64,000 nt of DNA from NCBI RefSeq assembly GCF_000380335.1, contig NC_021149.1:434001-498000 (forward strand). Direction: 5' to 3'. Under the pieces are notes generated by a model that was given only the letters and a program-made list of their open reading frames with translations, was not told where the DNA came from and ran no database searches. Every line of letters starts with the position of its first letter. Position 1 is the stretch's first letter. The DNA is from Azotobacter vinelandii CA (GTDB lineage: Bacteria > Pseudomonadota > Gammaproteobacteria > Pseudomonadales > Pseudomonadaceae). The position numbers were made by a program, and so were the translations under genes. Shown piece after piece: positions 45,493 to 55,647 of the stretch.

Positions 45493-45633
45493 TCACCGGT
45501 CGAGCATGAGGCAGTGATGGATCAACTGCTGCTCGATGCTCTGGCGTTGTCCCGGGATGAGCAGGACGACGACCGGGGGCTTTTCTTCGTCTGACGAGAC
45601 CCGGCGCGAGGCCGGGTCGGAGATGTCGTTCAT
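45493..45633 (-). CDS. Possible 46-residue protein at the end of the cellulose operon
   Basis: A 46-codon frame 35 bases after bcsZ. Codon third positions are strongly G/C as in real genes here. The sequence is polar at the N-terminus and has a hydrophobic VVVLLIPG stretch; it resembles no Bcs accessory protein I know, including BcsF. There is no clear ribosome binding site. A seven-base-pair hairpin (45598-45604 with 45612-45618) overlaps it and could instead be the 3' end of the bcs mRNA. Confidence 0.3.
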   Translation of the reverse strand: MNDISDPASRRVSSDEEKPPVVVLLIPGQRQSIEQQLIHHCLMLDR

Positions 45634-45668
45634 TGGCGCCACGGACCGGCCGCAGGGGACGGCTGTCC

Positions 45669-46682
45669 CTATGGCGCCCCCTCCTTGCGCGCCAGGCGCG
45701 CGAGCATCAGCAGCGACATCGAGTAGTAGTCCTCCTTCGCGAGTTGTTCGGGCGTGGCGACGGGTTCCTCTCCCCTGAGCAGGGCGGCGATCGCCTTGAC
45801 GCCGACGGAGCCCGGATAGGGCGAGAGTTTGCCGCTGTTCAGGTCCACCCAGGCGTGCAACGGCTCGCAGCAGGACCAGAAGTCCGCGAAGGGCGCGAGC
45901 CGGGGCGAGGAGAGGGGCTCGCCGTCCCAGGCCAGGTAGAGCGGCACCCGCACGGCGTCGAAGCCGAAACGGGCAGGCCAGGCGGCGGCGGGCTCGAGCG
46001 TGCCGTCCGCGCCGAGGGCCAGCCAGTCGGGAGGCAATCGGTACGTCCCGAAACGCGCGCGGTCCAGCAGGCTCCGGCTGTCGTCCAGCAGCCTCTGCCA
46101 GCCGCCGCCGGGGTCGGCCCGGGCGAAGGCCCGGATGGCCGGCATCACCAGATAGGACGGGTTCAGAATGAGCTGGCCGTTCTGCTCGAAACCCTGCAGG
46201 CCGGGCAGGAGAACGGTCAGGCCCGCGTGCTCCTTGATCAGCCGGCCGGCGATCGCCTGACGGATCTTCGCCGATGCGTTCCGGTAGTCGGCGGCGTCCC
46301 AGCGCTGCGCGGCGCGCAGCAGGGCCCAGGCGATCAGCAGGTCGCCGTCGGTGGCGTTGTTGAGGTCCTGCACCGGCGGCGAGGCGGCCGGGTCGTAGCG
46401 CCACGAGAACAGGGCCAGGTCGCGGCGCTGCAGGTGCCGGCGGGTCCAGCTCCAGAGGCGGTCGAAGGTCCGGCGGTCGCCGTTGGCCTCCGCCAGCAGC
46501 ATGCCCCAGCCTTGCCCTTCCGAATGGCTGACGCCCTTGTTGCCGGTGTCCAGCACGCGGCCGCCGTCGATGTAGCGGGTCTGGTAGAGCCGCCAGTATT
46601 CGTCTTCGCCGGCGCTGGCCGGCAGGCAGAAGAGCAGCAGGGCGATCAGGGCCCCCAGCGGGCCGGCTTTCCTAGCGGCCAC
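45669..46682 (-). CDS. bcsZ: Periplasmic endo-1,4-beta-glucanase BcsZ (GH8)
   Basis: A 337-residue family 8 glycoside hydrolase that trims cellulose during export. The start is taken as GTG at 46682, overlapping the bcsD end by 11 bases, because it gives a well-formed signal peptide (cut near ASA/GE). The catalytic acid is Glu55 in VSHSEGQGWG, the same number as I recall for E. coli BcsZ, and the conserved Asp112 is in NNATDGDLL. Longer ATG-initiated readings run into bcsD and lack features. Last certain gene of the operon. Confidence 0.93.
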   Translation of the reverse strand: MAARKAGPLGALIALLLFCLPASAGEDEYWRLYQTRYIDGGRVLDTGNKGVSHSEGQGWGMLLAEANGDRRTFDRLWSWTRRHLQRRDLALFSWRYDPAASPPVQDLNNATDGDLLIAWALLRAAQRWDAADYRNASAKIRQAIAGRLIKEHAGLTVLLPGLQGFEQNGQLILNPSYLVMPAIRAFARADPGGGWQRLLDDSRSLLDRARFGTYRLPPDWLALGADGTLEPAAAWPARFGFDAVRVPLYLAWDGEPLSSPRLAPFADFWSCCEPLHAWVDLNSGKLSPYPGSVGVKAIAALLRGEEPVATPEQLAKEDYYSMSLLMLARLARKEGAP

Positions 46683-47142
46683 AGTGGAATACCAGGGCGC
46701 CGCTCCGACTCCTGTCGGTGCATTGCACCTGCAGCCGCACCTCCTGGTTCTGCGCCTGGAACCAATGCTGGTACATGCCTTCGAGCACGGCGGCGATCGC
46801 CTGGCTCCAGTGCTCCGCGGTTTCCCGGGCGCCCGGATAGGCGCCATGCAGGATGCGGATCGAGCGGTTGTCGGTGCTCAGTTGCACCCAGCCCCACTCG
46901 AACCCGCCCAGCACGCCGTTCAGGGCCTTTTCCAGGGCCGCGAGGGTCGGCTGTTCCTCCAGCGGATGGGCGGCGGCGAGGCGCGAACCCACGTGGCGCA
47001 GGAAATGGCAGGCGTCGGCGGTGCCGGCCGACTGGCAGATCTCGCCCACCAGGGTCCGCACGAACGGCCACCAGGGGCGGTCGTCGTGGCGCTCGCCGTA
47101 ATAGGCCAGGTTCCTGGCCGGGATGTCGTTTTCCGCTGTCAA
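46672..47142 (-). CDS. bcsD: Cellulose synthase subunit BcsD
   Basis: A 156-residue protein that matches the pattern of Komagataeibacter AcsD/BcsD (FEWGWVQLSTDNRSIRILHGAYP, then a Trp-containing helix AAVLEGMYQHWFQAQ). BcsD is a periplasmic octamer that aligns glucan chains for crystalline cellulose; it marks type I bcs operons. The start is TTG at 47142, overlapping the bcsC TGA by four bases; no ATG is available near the N-terminus. Confidence 0.85.
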   Translation of the reverse strand: MTAENDIPARNLAYYGERHDDRPWWPFVRTLVGEICQSAGTADACHFLRHVGSRLAAAHPLEEQPTLAALEKALNGVLGGFEWGWVQLSTDNRSIRILHGAYPGARETAEHWSQAIAAVLEGMYQHWFQAQNQEVRLQVQCTDRSRSGALVFHCGR

Positions 47143-50100
47143 GGAAGATTCTCCAGGGCGTGTTTGAAATAGATCGAGCCGGTCGTCTCCGAGTATTCGC
47201 CGAAGCTGTCGTGTCCGATGGTGCCGCCCACCCGGGTCTGCTCGCTCAGGCGGTATTCGAGCGTGGCGCCGCCGTTGAAGGCCATGCCGCTCTGGCTGTC
47301 GGCGCGGTAATGGGTCTCGATGGCCGGCAACGTCGTGCTCTGGCCGGCGGCGGTCAGTCCGTCGGAGAGGTTCTGCACCGCCGTGCCCAGTTGTTCGAGC
47401 TGGTTCTGCAGCGCCTTGTTCTTGGGGAAATAGGGCGCGCGCTCCTGGGTGAAGGACTGATAGCCGGCGGCCGCGCGCAGCTTCATGTCCCAGCGGTCAC
47501 TCTTGAGGCTGTACTGCACGGGAAAGGATAGCCCGACGAAGTTCTCGGGACTGAAGTAGCCGCCGTGGCCCAGCGTATAGCCGCTGAGGTTCTTGTCGAA
47601 GCCCATCCAGTTCAGGTGCACGCCGGTCTGCAGTTCCCGGCTGGGGGTGTTGATGGGGCGCGCATAGGCGCCCGTGTGCAGGCCGATGGAGTGGTTGTTC
47701 TCGACGTTGTCGCCGCGATAGAGGTAATAGTCGCCGCCGACGTAGAAACCGGCGGCGCCGTTGTCGTAGGCGTACTGGGCGTTGACCCCGGTCTTGGTGA
47801 CGCCGCCCCAGGTCTTGCCGCTGACCGGGTCCTTGGCGCCCGCGTAGGCGAGCAGGCTGTCGGTCACCGCGCGCCGCTCGACGCCCAGGGCGAGGTTGCC
47901 GTTCTGGCCGACCTTCGGCGTCCATTTCGCGCCGCCGACCAGGTTGGTCTTCTCGAAGCCCAGCGGCGTCGTGCCTATGTCGGCCTTGAGCGAGTCGGAG
48001 CTGTAGGCCAGGTTCAGGCCCACGCCCGTGTCGTCCTGGGATTTCGGCCGGTAGGGGGCGAGCACGCGCTGGGCGGTGGAGTTGAGCAGGGTGCTGGCGA
48101 GCCGTTCGCCCTGCTCCGCGCTCAGCCCGGCCGCCACGGCCGCGTTGCCGATCTCCTGCGCGGCCTGGCTCCTGGCCTCCGCGACGATCCCGGCGCGTTC
48201 CGCCAGGGTCAGCACCTGGCCAGCCTCCCTGGCCTGCTGCTCTCTCAATTGCAGAGCCGAGCTGGAGTAGCTCCGCACCAGTCCGTTGTAGGCGCCGAAG
48301 ACGGACTCGGTCAGGCCGCTGGCCAGCGCATAGCTGCCGAAACGCTTGGCCGCGTCGCTGCCGGGCGTGCCGGCGTCCAGGCGGGTGGGCGTGGCGCTCA
48401 GCTCGATGCGGCCGTTGTCCAGCGGCACCATGGAGAGCTGCAGCGGCGCCTTGACCTCGGTCAGCTCGGACAGGCCTTTCTCGCCGTCGCGGATACGCAG
48501 GTTGGTGGCGGCGGACAGCCGGGTGGCGGTCTTCTCGCGCAGGGCGTTCAGGCGGCCCTCGATTTCGCTGGCCAGGGGATCGGCCGTCGTGGACGGAGCG
48601 CGGCCGGCAAAAGCCCGTAAGCCGGGCAGGCCGGCCAGCGGAGCGGTCGCGCGCTGCGCCGGCGTTTCGATACCGGCGTCCGCGTCGGCCTGCGCCAGGG
48701 CGGGGAACATGGCGTCGCGCGGGTCGCGGAAGGGATTGTCGCGCCTCATGAAGGCCGTCGCGCCTGCGACGCCGGCCTGGCCGGTCGCCGCCAGGTGCTT
48801 GCGCCGGGCGCTTTCGAGCAGGGCGATGGCGCGCCGGTGGTCGCCGTTCGCTTCGGCCACGCGGGCGGACAGCAGCAGCGCCGTGGCTTCGTCGAGCGAC
48901 GGGCCGGCGCGCTCGATCAACTGCGCGGCGCGCCTGGCGTCGTTGCCGCCCAGGGCGGCGTTCACCGCGCCGCGCACGCCTTCGAGGTTGTCCGGCGCAT
49001 CTTTCAGCACCGAGTCGTAGACCGCCGTGGCTTCCTTGTACATCTTCCCCGTGTCGTACAGGCGGCCCATGGCCAGCATTAGTTCGGTATCGCCGGGCGA
49101 TTCGTCGATATGGGCCATCAGGGTGTCGTAGGCGCCCGCCAAGTCGCCGTTCTGCCGTTGCCGGTCGGCCTGGGCGACGGCGAAGCCGTTGCGCAGCCTG
49201 CGCAGGGCTTCCCGGTCCTCGGCGTTGAGATCGCCGCGTTCCAGGCGGTGGATCAGGACCTCGGCCTCGGCCACCTGGCCGGTCCTGACCAGTACGGCGA
49301 CGTGCGAGAGGTAGTCGGCGGGCGCGTGGCTGGAGAGGTTGCGCAGGTCGTCGCGCACCATGTCCAGGGCCAGGGCGGGCTCGCCCAGCTCCGCCAAGGC
49401 TAGCGCCACCTCGCCGCGCACCAGCGGCTCCTCCGGCGTTTCGTCGTGCAACGCGCGCAGGGCCCGGCGCGCAGCCAGGCGGTTGGCGCCGGTGGCGGTA
49501 CCGCGCACCGAGGCGATGCGTTCCCTGATCCGCAGGCGCTGTTCGAGGGCCTGGATCTGCGGGCTGGCCTGGCGTTCCGGCGGCAAGCGGCGCAGATGGG
49601 CCCTGGCGTCGTCCCAGCGCGCCTGGTCCATGGCCAGCAGCGCGGCGGCGTGCAGGGCCTCGGCATCGACGGGAGCGCTCGCCGGCGGCTCCATCAGGCG
49701 TTGCGCCTGCTGCGGGTCGCCCCTGGCATCGAGCAGCCGCGCGTAGGTCAGGCGTATCCAGGGGTTTTGCGGCGCCAGCCGCAAGGCTTCGTTCAGCAGT
49801 CGGGCGGCTTCCTCGCCGCTGCCCTGTTTGAGCAGGGCCTCGGCGCGATCGCGCAGGGCCAGTGCCTCGACCTGCTGCCGGCCGCCTTGCAGGGCGTCGG
49901 CCAGGCCGGGATTGCGGCCCAGCAGTTCGCTGGCGGCCTGCCGCTTGCCCTGGCGCAGCAGGCTGTCGTAGAGGCCGGCCAGGGCCGCCCGGTCGTTTCC
50001 GGCCGCCGCGAGCAGATCGCGATAGAGCCGTTCGGCCTCGGCGTCGCGCTGCTGGCGCAGCAGGATGTCGGCCAGCAGCAGCTTGGCGGCCCGCGGGCGT

Positions 50101-51242
50101 TCCCCGCTGCCGTCGGCGAGCGGCCGGGCCAGCGCCTCGGCGCTGTCCAGGTGGCCGTCGTCGCGCTTTTGCCGGGCGGTCTGCAGCTTTCCGTAGAACT
50201 CGGCGTCGGCCAGCGCCTTCGCCCAGCGGTCCTGGCTGCCGGGGGCCAGTTCGGTGGCCCTGCGCAGGCTGCTGGCGGCGTCCCGGTAGTTCTGCGCGCG
50301 CAGTTGGGCGATGCCCAGGCCGCCCCAGGCCTCGGCGTCGCGCGGGTTGTGGTTCAGCGCCAGCCTGAAGCTCTGCAGGGCCGCCGCGTTGCGTTTGCCC
50401 TGCAGCGCGTCGAAGCCGGCGGCCCTGGCGCCGTCGCCGGGCTCCTGGCGCTTGGCCGAGAGCATCGCCTGGAAGCGCGCCGCCACTTCGGTGTCGCCCG
50501 GATTGGCCGCCTCGTAGCGGCTGTAGAGGGCCTCGTCCCCGCTCCCCGCGTCCAGCCAGAGCAGGGCCTGTCGCCAGGCCGTGCGGGCCTCCGGCGATTG
50601 CGGCGCCAGATCGGCCAGTCGCTCGATGGCCTGGCGACGCGTCGCTTCCCGGTAGCTCAGCGCGCGGGCCAGGGCGAGCTTCACCTGCGGGTTGCCCGGC
50701 TGCCCGGCGTGGAGCTTTTCCAGCCCCTCGCGGGCTTCCTGCCAGTGCCCGTCGACGCCCGCCAGGGTCTGGTAATACTCCAGCGCCAGATCGGGCGGCG
50801 GCGCTCCGTCGCCGAACAGCTTGCGATAGGCCTGCACGGCGCCCGCCGAATCGCCCTGGCCGGCCATGAGCCGGGTCCTGGCCAGCGCGGACTTGTCCAG
50901 CTTGCTGCCGCGCAGGGCGGCTTCCAGTTCGCCGATACGCGCGCTGCCGGGATGGTTGTCGGCCAGCCGCTGCAGCCAGGCGCGGGCGGCCTTTTCGTCG
51001 TCCAGCGACAGCATTCCCAGCCGGTAGAGGACTTCCTCGGCGTCCGGTCGGACTTGCAGGGCGCGGTTCAGCGCCTCCCTGGCCAGGTCCGGGCGGTGGC
51101 GGGAGCGCCAGAAGTCGGCCTGTTCGAGCAGGAGCGTCATGCCGGCATCCGCCGGCTCGGCCGAAACGCCCGAGGCATGGGCGATCCCTGCGACGGCGCA
51201 GAGCACGGCCAGGGAGAGTTTTTTCAGGGCAGCGCGGGTCAT
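47139..51242 (-). CDS. bcsC: Cellulose synthase outer-membrane/TPR subunit BcsC
   Basis: A 1367-residue protein. Signal peptide (cut near AHA/SG or VSA/EP), then about 850 residues of tetratricopeptide repeats in the periplasm, and a C-terminal outer-membrane beta-barrel (about 1000-1367, BCSC_C) through which the glucan leaves the cell. The length agrees with the large BcsC proteins. Nine bases after bcsAB, overlapping bcsD by four bases. Confidence 0.94.
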   Translation of the reverse strand: MTRAALKKLSLAVLCAVAGIAHASGVSAEPADAGMTLLLEQADFWRSRHRPDLAREALNRALQVRPDAEEVLYRLGMLSLDDEKAARAWLQRLADNHPGSARIGELEAALRGSKLDKSALARTRLMAGQGDSAGAVQAYRKLFGDGAPPPDLALEYYQTLAGVDGHWQEAREGLEKLHAGQPGNPQVKLALARALSYREATRRQAIERLADLAPQSPEARTAWRQALLWLDAGSGDEALYSRYEAANPGDTEVAARFQAMLSAKRQEPGDGARAAGFDALQGKRNAAALQSFRLALNHNPRDAEAWGGLGIAQLRAQNYRDAASSLRRATELAPGSQDRWAKALADAEFYGKLQTARQKRDDGHLDSAEALARPLADGSGERPRAAKLLLADILLRQQRDAEAERLYRDLLAAAGNDRAALAGLYDSLLRQGKRQAASELLGRNPGLADALQGGRQQVEALALRDRAEALLKQGSGEEAARLLNEALRLAPQNPWIRLTYARLLDARGDPQQAQRLMEPPASAPVDAEALHAAALLAMDQARWDDARAHLRRLPPERQASPQIQALEQRLRIRERIASVRGTATGANRLAARRALRALHDETPEEPLVRGEVALALAELGEPALALDMVRDDLRNLSSHAPADYLSHVAVLVRTGQVAEAEVLIHRLERGDLNAEDREALRRLRNGFAVAQADRQRQNGDLAGAYDTLMAHIDESPGDTELMLAMGRLYDTGKMYKEATAVYDSVLKDAPDNLEGVRGAVNAALGGNDARRAAQLIERAGPSLDEATALLLSARVAEANGDHRRAIALLESARRKHLAATGQAGVAGATAFMRRDNPFRDPRDAMFPALAQADADAGIETPAQRATAPLAGLPGLRAFAGRAPSTTADPLASEIEGRLNALREKTATRLSAATNLRIRDGEKGLSELTEVKAPLQLSMVPLDNGRIELSATPTRLDAGTPGSDAAKRFGSYALASGLTESVFGAYNGLVRSYSSSALQLREQQAREAGQVLTLAERAGIVAEARSQAAQEIGNAAVAAGLSAEQGERLASTLLNSTAQRVLAPYRPKSQDDTGVGLNLAYSSDSLKADIGTTPLGFEKTNLVGGAKWTPKVGQNGNLALGVERRAVTDSLLAYAGAKDPVSGKTWGGVTKTGVNAQYAYDNGAAGFYVGGDYYLYRGDNVENNHSIGLHTGAYARPINTPSRELQTGVHLNWMGFDKNLSGYTLGHGGYFSPENFVGLSFPVQYSLKSDRWDMKLRAAAGYQSFTQERAPYFPKNKALQNQLEQLGTAVQNLSDGLTAAGQSTTLPAIETHYRADSQSGMAFNGGATLEYRLSEQTRVGGTIGHDSFGEYSETTGSIYFKHALENLP

Positions 51243-51251
51243 GGACGGTTC

Positions 51252-54200
51252 CTATTCGCTCAGGCGTCGTGCCGCACGCGCACGCAGGAGGGGTTGCAAG
51301 GCGAGCGCGACGAGCAGCGCCGAGGCCAGCAATAGCGTCGCCAGCAGCGCCGGACGGTCGCTGAACAGCCAGCGGACGTGGATGTGCCAGGGGAGGGTGC
51401 CGTAGGCGAACTGCGTCCCGACGCGGAAGCTCTGCACCTGTCTGGCGCTCGCGAAATGGGTGAGGTCGCCGCGGATTTCCGCGCTGACCTCGGGGGCGTG
51501 CAGGCTCTCGACGATCTGCGGCAGCCATTGCGCCTCGCGGGCCAGGACCAGCACCAGCGCCCGCGCCGGGTCGAAGGGCGAACGGCGGCTGAGCAGCCCG
51601 CGGAACGGCTGGTCGCCGGCGAGTTGCCGCGCGGCCTCCGGCGCCTGGCTGTCCCAGTCGCCCAGAACGAAGCGGCGCACCCGTTCGAGCGGCGTCCACG
51701 GGGCGATGCGCAGTTGTCCTTTCTCCACGCGGAAGTCCGAGCCGGCGAGCAGCGGCGCCAGGGCCAGGTCGCCGTCGAGCCGGCCGATCGCCAGCAGGTC
51801 GCGCCCGGCGACCGAGGACAGCCGGGCCGGGCCGGCGAGCACCTCGACGCCCAGGGCCGGATAGCCGGTGGCTTCGCCGAAGCGCCCGAGCAGGCCGAGC
51901 ATCGCCTCGATTTCCTCTTCCCGCGGCGTGCCCGGCAGCAGTACCGCCGTTTCGGAAAGGTCGGCCATTCGCGTGAAGGGGAAGCCGGCGCCGACGAAGA
52001 ACGACAGGTTGGGCAGCCGGGCGAAGTGCCGGGTGCCGCTGAGGTCGATGGAGGAATCGCCGTCGATCCGGCTCAGGGCCTGTTCGGGCAGCTCCAGCGA
52101 GCAGTCCGGGTCGTCCCTGGTGCGCAGGTTGAAATGGAAGTCCAGGCGGTTGTCGCCGTAGATCAGGTAGGCGGGTATCTCGACCCTGGCCTCTTCCTGG
52201 CGGGTCTGCCGGCCGAGGTAGTGCTTGAGTCTTTCCAGCGGACCGCCTTTCAGCATTGGCAGAGAGGCCAGGTGGCGACCGTTGAGGGCGATGTCCAGAT
52301 GGGTGCGGGAGGCATCCAGCCAGTCGCCTTCGGGAAAGCGGTAGCGCAGGTGCATGGGGATATTCGTCGCGCCCCACAGGAAGTTGTCCGGAGCGGCGTG
52401 GAAGTTGAGGTGCACCCCCGCCGGCGTGGGGCTCTGGCTCGCCAGGGGCTGGTCGGTCAGTTCGGCGAGGCGCACCGGCCGCTCGGCGGGCAGCCAGCGC
52501 GGCGCATCGTAGGGCGCGCGCCGTGGCGGCGCGGATGGTTCTTCCAGCAGCATACTGGCGCCTTTCAGACGGCTGGCGCCGAGCACCAGGGCGAGCGCCG
52601 CCGCGCGCTGCTCGGCCGGAGTGCGCCCGGCGATCAGCAGCAGCTTGGCGTGCGGATCGCGGGGGTTGTCCAGCATGGCCAGCGTCGGTCCCTCGATGGG
52701 CGGCAGTTGCAGGCCGTCGATGCGCTGCTCGACGAGGGCGAACAGCAGGGCGTTGCCCAGCGGCAGCGTGCCGATCGTCACCGGAAAGTCCAGGCTCCGG
52801 TAGCGGGCGAGCGCGCCGAAATGCGAGGCCGCCAGCGCGGCGCTGCGCAGGGTTTCTGCGCCGGGCTGCCCGGCCAGGACCGTGGGCAGGCGCAGCTCGC
52901 CGGGCTGCGCCTCGTCGAAGAAGGGGGCGGGCAGGAGCGCCAGATCGTTCGTCAGGGGCAGCCGGCGCAATTCCAGGGAGAGGCTGGAGTCCTTGCCGAT
53001 GGCGATCTGCAGCGGCGAGCGCTCGGGCGACTCGCAGCGCTGTTCGCCGCTACGCAACCGGAGGCGCAGGCTGTTGTGGGGCAGCAGCAACAGGGGGTTG
53101 ACGGCGATCTCGACGAAGTCGTCGAGCGGTTCGCCGGCGGTCAGGCGCAGGTCGTCGAGCGTCTCGCCGTTGAGCAGAACCTCCAGGCGGGCGTCGGCCG
53201 GCAGCTTGTCCGAGTGACGGACGTGCAGGTCGAGCCGGGCTTCGCTGACGATCTGCTGGCGACCGATCGAAAAGGGGATGTCCACTTCGGCCCGTGCTCC
53301 GCGCAGCGTCGTTCCGTCCCCGATGCCCAACTGCTCGAAGCGCAGGACCTCGATCAGGCCTGCCGCCGCGGGCGGCTGCGCGGTTGCCGAGGGGGGCGGG
53401 AGTTCCAGTTCCCCGGCCAGAAGGGGCGCTGCCGCGATGAGGCAGAGGACGCACAGGAGAAGCAGCAGGAAGGCGTTCGGTACCGCCTGGCCGGCGCGCT
53501 CCTGCGGGGTCCGGGCGTCGGTCGCTGGCGCCGGCTCCTTCCGCCGTCTGGCGGGATTGAGCAGCGTCAGGGCGTTTTTCGCCACGCTCCAGAGCGAGCG
53601 CAGGGGCCGATCCAGCCGTTTCGGAGTACTGGCGAGCCAGGCATCCGCCCGGCCCATGACGATGCGTACCAGTTCGCGCCGCTGATCGATGTCGAGCGGG
53701 CTGAAACTCAGACGCAACTCCCGCCTGCCGGCTCCCATGAGGTGTGCGGGGAACAGTGCCGTGTGGCCATTGCAGGCGATCTCGATATATTCGAGCTGGC
53801 CCGGCGGCTGAGGCATTTTCTTCACTGTCTGCGCCGGGACGACCTTGAGGCCGCCCATGGAGATATCCAGGGTTTCCCCCTGCCAACTGCGTCCGTTGTC
53901 GAAATGCAGGACGACCGGCAGTTTCAGCGTCAGCCGGGTGGTGCTGCGCAGTTGCCGGCTTTCCATTGCCACCGCAGAGGCGGCCAGCAAAAGGAGCAGG
54001 CTGAACAGTGCCCAGCCGATGCTCATCGCGAGCACCTTGGCATCGATGGGAAACCAATCGATATAGAAGTAGCGGATCAGACCCACGGCGATGGCTGTCG
54101 CCAGCAGCGCCGCAGTGAGCAGGTGCGGCCTGACCAGGGCGAAATCGAAGAAGCCCCGGTCGAGCAGTTCGCCCTTGTCGGTCACGTTGAACTTGCCGCG

Positions 54201-55619
54201 CTTGGGGAAAAACAGGGTGACCAGGGTCGGCTTGAGGATATGGAAGGCCAGCACCGTCTCGTACAGCTCGCCCCAGAAGGAATGGCGGTGCCGGCCCTGG
54301 ATCCTGGCGTTGGCCATGATCGAGTGGGCCATGTGCGGGAGCATGTAGGCGAAGATCAGGGTGGCGGGGGCGGCGATGATGTTCTGCCCGAGCAGCAGGT
54401 AGGCGGTCGGCGCCGTCAGGAAGACGATGCGCGGCAGGGCGAACTGATAATGCAGCAAGGCGTTGAGATAGCAGAGCCGCTGCGGCAGGCGCAGACCGCG
54501 GCCCAGCAGGGGGTTGTCCAGGCGGAAGATCTGCGTCATGCCGCGCGCCCAGCGCATCCGCTGGCCGATATGCAGGGCCAGGCGCTCGGTGGCCAGGTCG
54601 GCGGCCAGCGGAACGGGCAGGAAGGCAGTGTTCCAGCCCCTGCGCTGCAGCTTGAGCGCGGTATGGGAGTCTTCGGTGACGGTTTCCACGGCGAAGCCGC
54701 CGATTTCCTCCAGGGCGCTGCGGCGGATCACCGCGCAGGAGCCGCAGAAGAACGCCGCGTTCCAGAAGTCGTTGCCCTGTTGTACGGGACCGTAGAACAG
54801 TTCGCCCTCGTTGGGAACCTCCCGCCCGGTGGCGAGGTTGCGCTCGAAGGGGTCGGGGGAGTGGAAGTGGTGCGGGGTCTGTACCAGGGCCAGCCTGGCG
54901 TCCTGCAGGAACGCCCCGACCGTGGCCTGCAGGAAGGCGCGGGTGCTGACGTGGTCGCAGTCGAAGATGCAGATCAGCTCGCCATCCGTCAGGCTCAGGG
55001 CGTTGTTCAGGTTGCCGGCCTTGGCGTGCCGGTTGTCGGACCTCGTGATGTAGCCGACGCCCGCCGCCGCGGCGAAGGCGCCGAACTCGGGGCGCCGGCC
55101 GTCGTCGAGCAGGTAGACGCGCAGCTTGTCCGCCGGGTAGTCGATGTTCTGCGCGGCCAGCACGGTGTCCTGGACGACGTCGAGGCTTTCGTTGTAGGTC
55201 GGAATGTAGACATCGACCGTCGGCCATTGCGAGAGGTCTTCCGGCAGCGGCCGGATCGCCCGTTTCAGCGGCATGACGGTCTGGAAATAGCCCAGCGTCA
55301 GGATCATCCAGACGTAGACTTCGGCCAGATAGAGCCCCGTGCCCAGGAAGGCCTCCAGGCTATTGTCGAATACCAGTGTCTGGGTGGTCCGCCAGTACAG
55401 GTAGCGGGTGGAGACGGCGACCGAGACGACGATCAGGATCAGCGTGACGGTATAGGACTGGAGCCGGCCCAGCAGCAGCATGAGCAGGATCATGCACACG
55501 CCCATCCCCACCTGCGTGGAAATGTCGAGCGGCACGGTGACGAACAGCAGCAGGGCCGGACTGGCGGCGAGTATCAGAATGAAGGCCGACAGCCCTGCTT
55601 TCCGGGAGGGGGGAGGCAT
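51252..55619 (-). CDS. bcsAB: Fused cellulose synthase BcsA-BcsB
   Basis: A 1455-residue fusion. BcsA part (about 1-690): transmembrane helices, a GT2 domain with DDGRRPEF (about 171), DCDH (about 218, replacing DxD), TED (about 313) and QRMRW (about 351), and a PilZ domain with RSTTR (about 556) and DISMGG (about 582), so c-di-GMP activation should be intact. The linker carries a hydrophobic helix at about 720. BcsB part (about 740-1440): periplasmic carbohydrate-binding and flavodoxin-like domains, and a final transmembrane helix. Fused AB chains are known from Komagataeibacter acsAB. One continuous frame, no sign of a frameshift. Confidence 0.94.
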   Translation of the reverse strand: MPPPSRKAGLSAFILILAASPALLLFVTVPLDISTQVGMGVCMILLMLLLGRLQSYTVTLILIVVSVAVSTRYLYWRTTQTLVFDNSLEAFLGTGLYLAEVYVWMILTLGYFQTVMPLKRAIRPLPEDLSQWPTVDVYIPTYNESLDVVQDTVLAAQNIDYPADKLRVYLLDDGRRPEFGAFAAAAGVGYITRSDNRHAKAGNLNNALSLTDGELICIFDCDHVSTRAFLQATVGAFLQDARLALVQTPHHFHSPDPFERNLATGREVPNEGELFYGPVQQGNDFWNAAFFCGSCAVIRRSALEEIGGFAVETVTEDSHTALKLQRRGWNTAFLPVPLAADLATERLALHIGQRMRWARGMTQIFRLDNPLLGRGLRLPQRLCYLNALLHYQFALPRIVFLTAPTAYLLLGQNIIAAPATLIFAYMLPHMAHSIMANARIQGRHRHSFWGELYETVLAFHILKPTLVTLFFPKRGKFNVTDKGELLDRGFFDFALVRPHLLTAALLATAIAVGLIRYFYIDWFPIDAKVLAMSIGWALFSLLLLLAASAVAMESRQLRSTTRLTLKLPVVLHFDNGRSWQGETLDISMGGLKVVPAQTVKKMPQPPGQLEYIEIACNGHTALFPAHLMGAGRRELRLSFSPLDIDQRRELVRIVMGRADAWLASTPKRLDRPLRSLWSVAKNALTLLNPARRRKEPAPATDARTPQERAGQAVPNAFLLLLLCVLCLIAAAPLLAGELELPPPSATAQPPAAAGLIEVLRFEQLGIGDGTTLRGARAEVDIPFSIGRQQIVSEARLDLHVRHSDKLPADARLEVLLNGETLDDLRLTAGEPLDDFVEIAVNPLLLLPHNSLRLRLRSGEQRCESPERSPLQIAIGKDSSLSLELRRLPLTNDLALLPAPFFDEAQPGELRLPTVLAGQPGAETLRSAALAASHFGALARYRSLDFPVTIGTLPLGNALLFALVEQRIDGLQLPPIEGPTLAMLDNPRDPHAKLLLIAGRTPAEQRAAALALVLGASRLKGASMLLEEPSAPPRRAPYDAPRWLPAERPVRLAELTDQPLASQSPTPAGVHLNFHAAPDNFLWGATNIPMHLRYRFPEGDWLDASRTHLDIALNGRHLASLPMLKGGPLERLKHYLGRQTRQEEARVEIPAYLIYGDNRLDFHFNLRTRDDPDCSLELPEQALSRIDGDSSIDLSGTRHFARLPNLSFFVGAGFPFTRMADLSETAVLLPGTPREEEIEAMLGLLGRFGEATGYPALGVEVLAGPARLSSVAGRDLLAIGRLDGDLALAPLLAGSDFRVEKGQLRIAPWTPLERVRRFVLGDWDSQAPEAARQLAGDQPFRGLLSRRSPFDPARALVLVLAREAQWLPQIVESLHAPEVSAEIRGDLTHFASARQVQSFRVGTQFAYGTLPWHIHVRWLFSDRPALLATLLLASALLVALALQPLLRARAARRLSE

Positions 55620-55647
55620 GATGGGTCACCTGCGTGGCATCGGCCGT

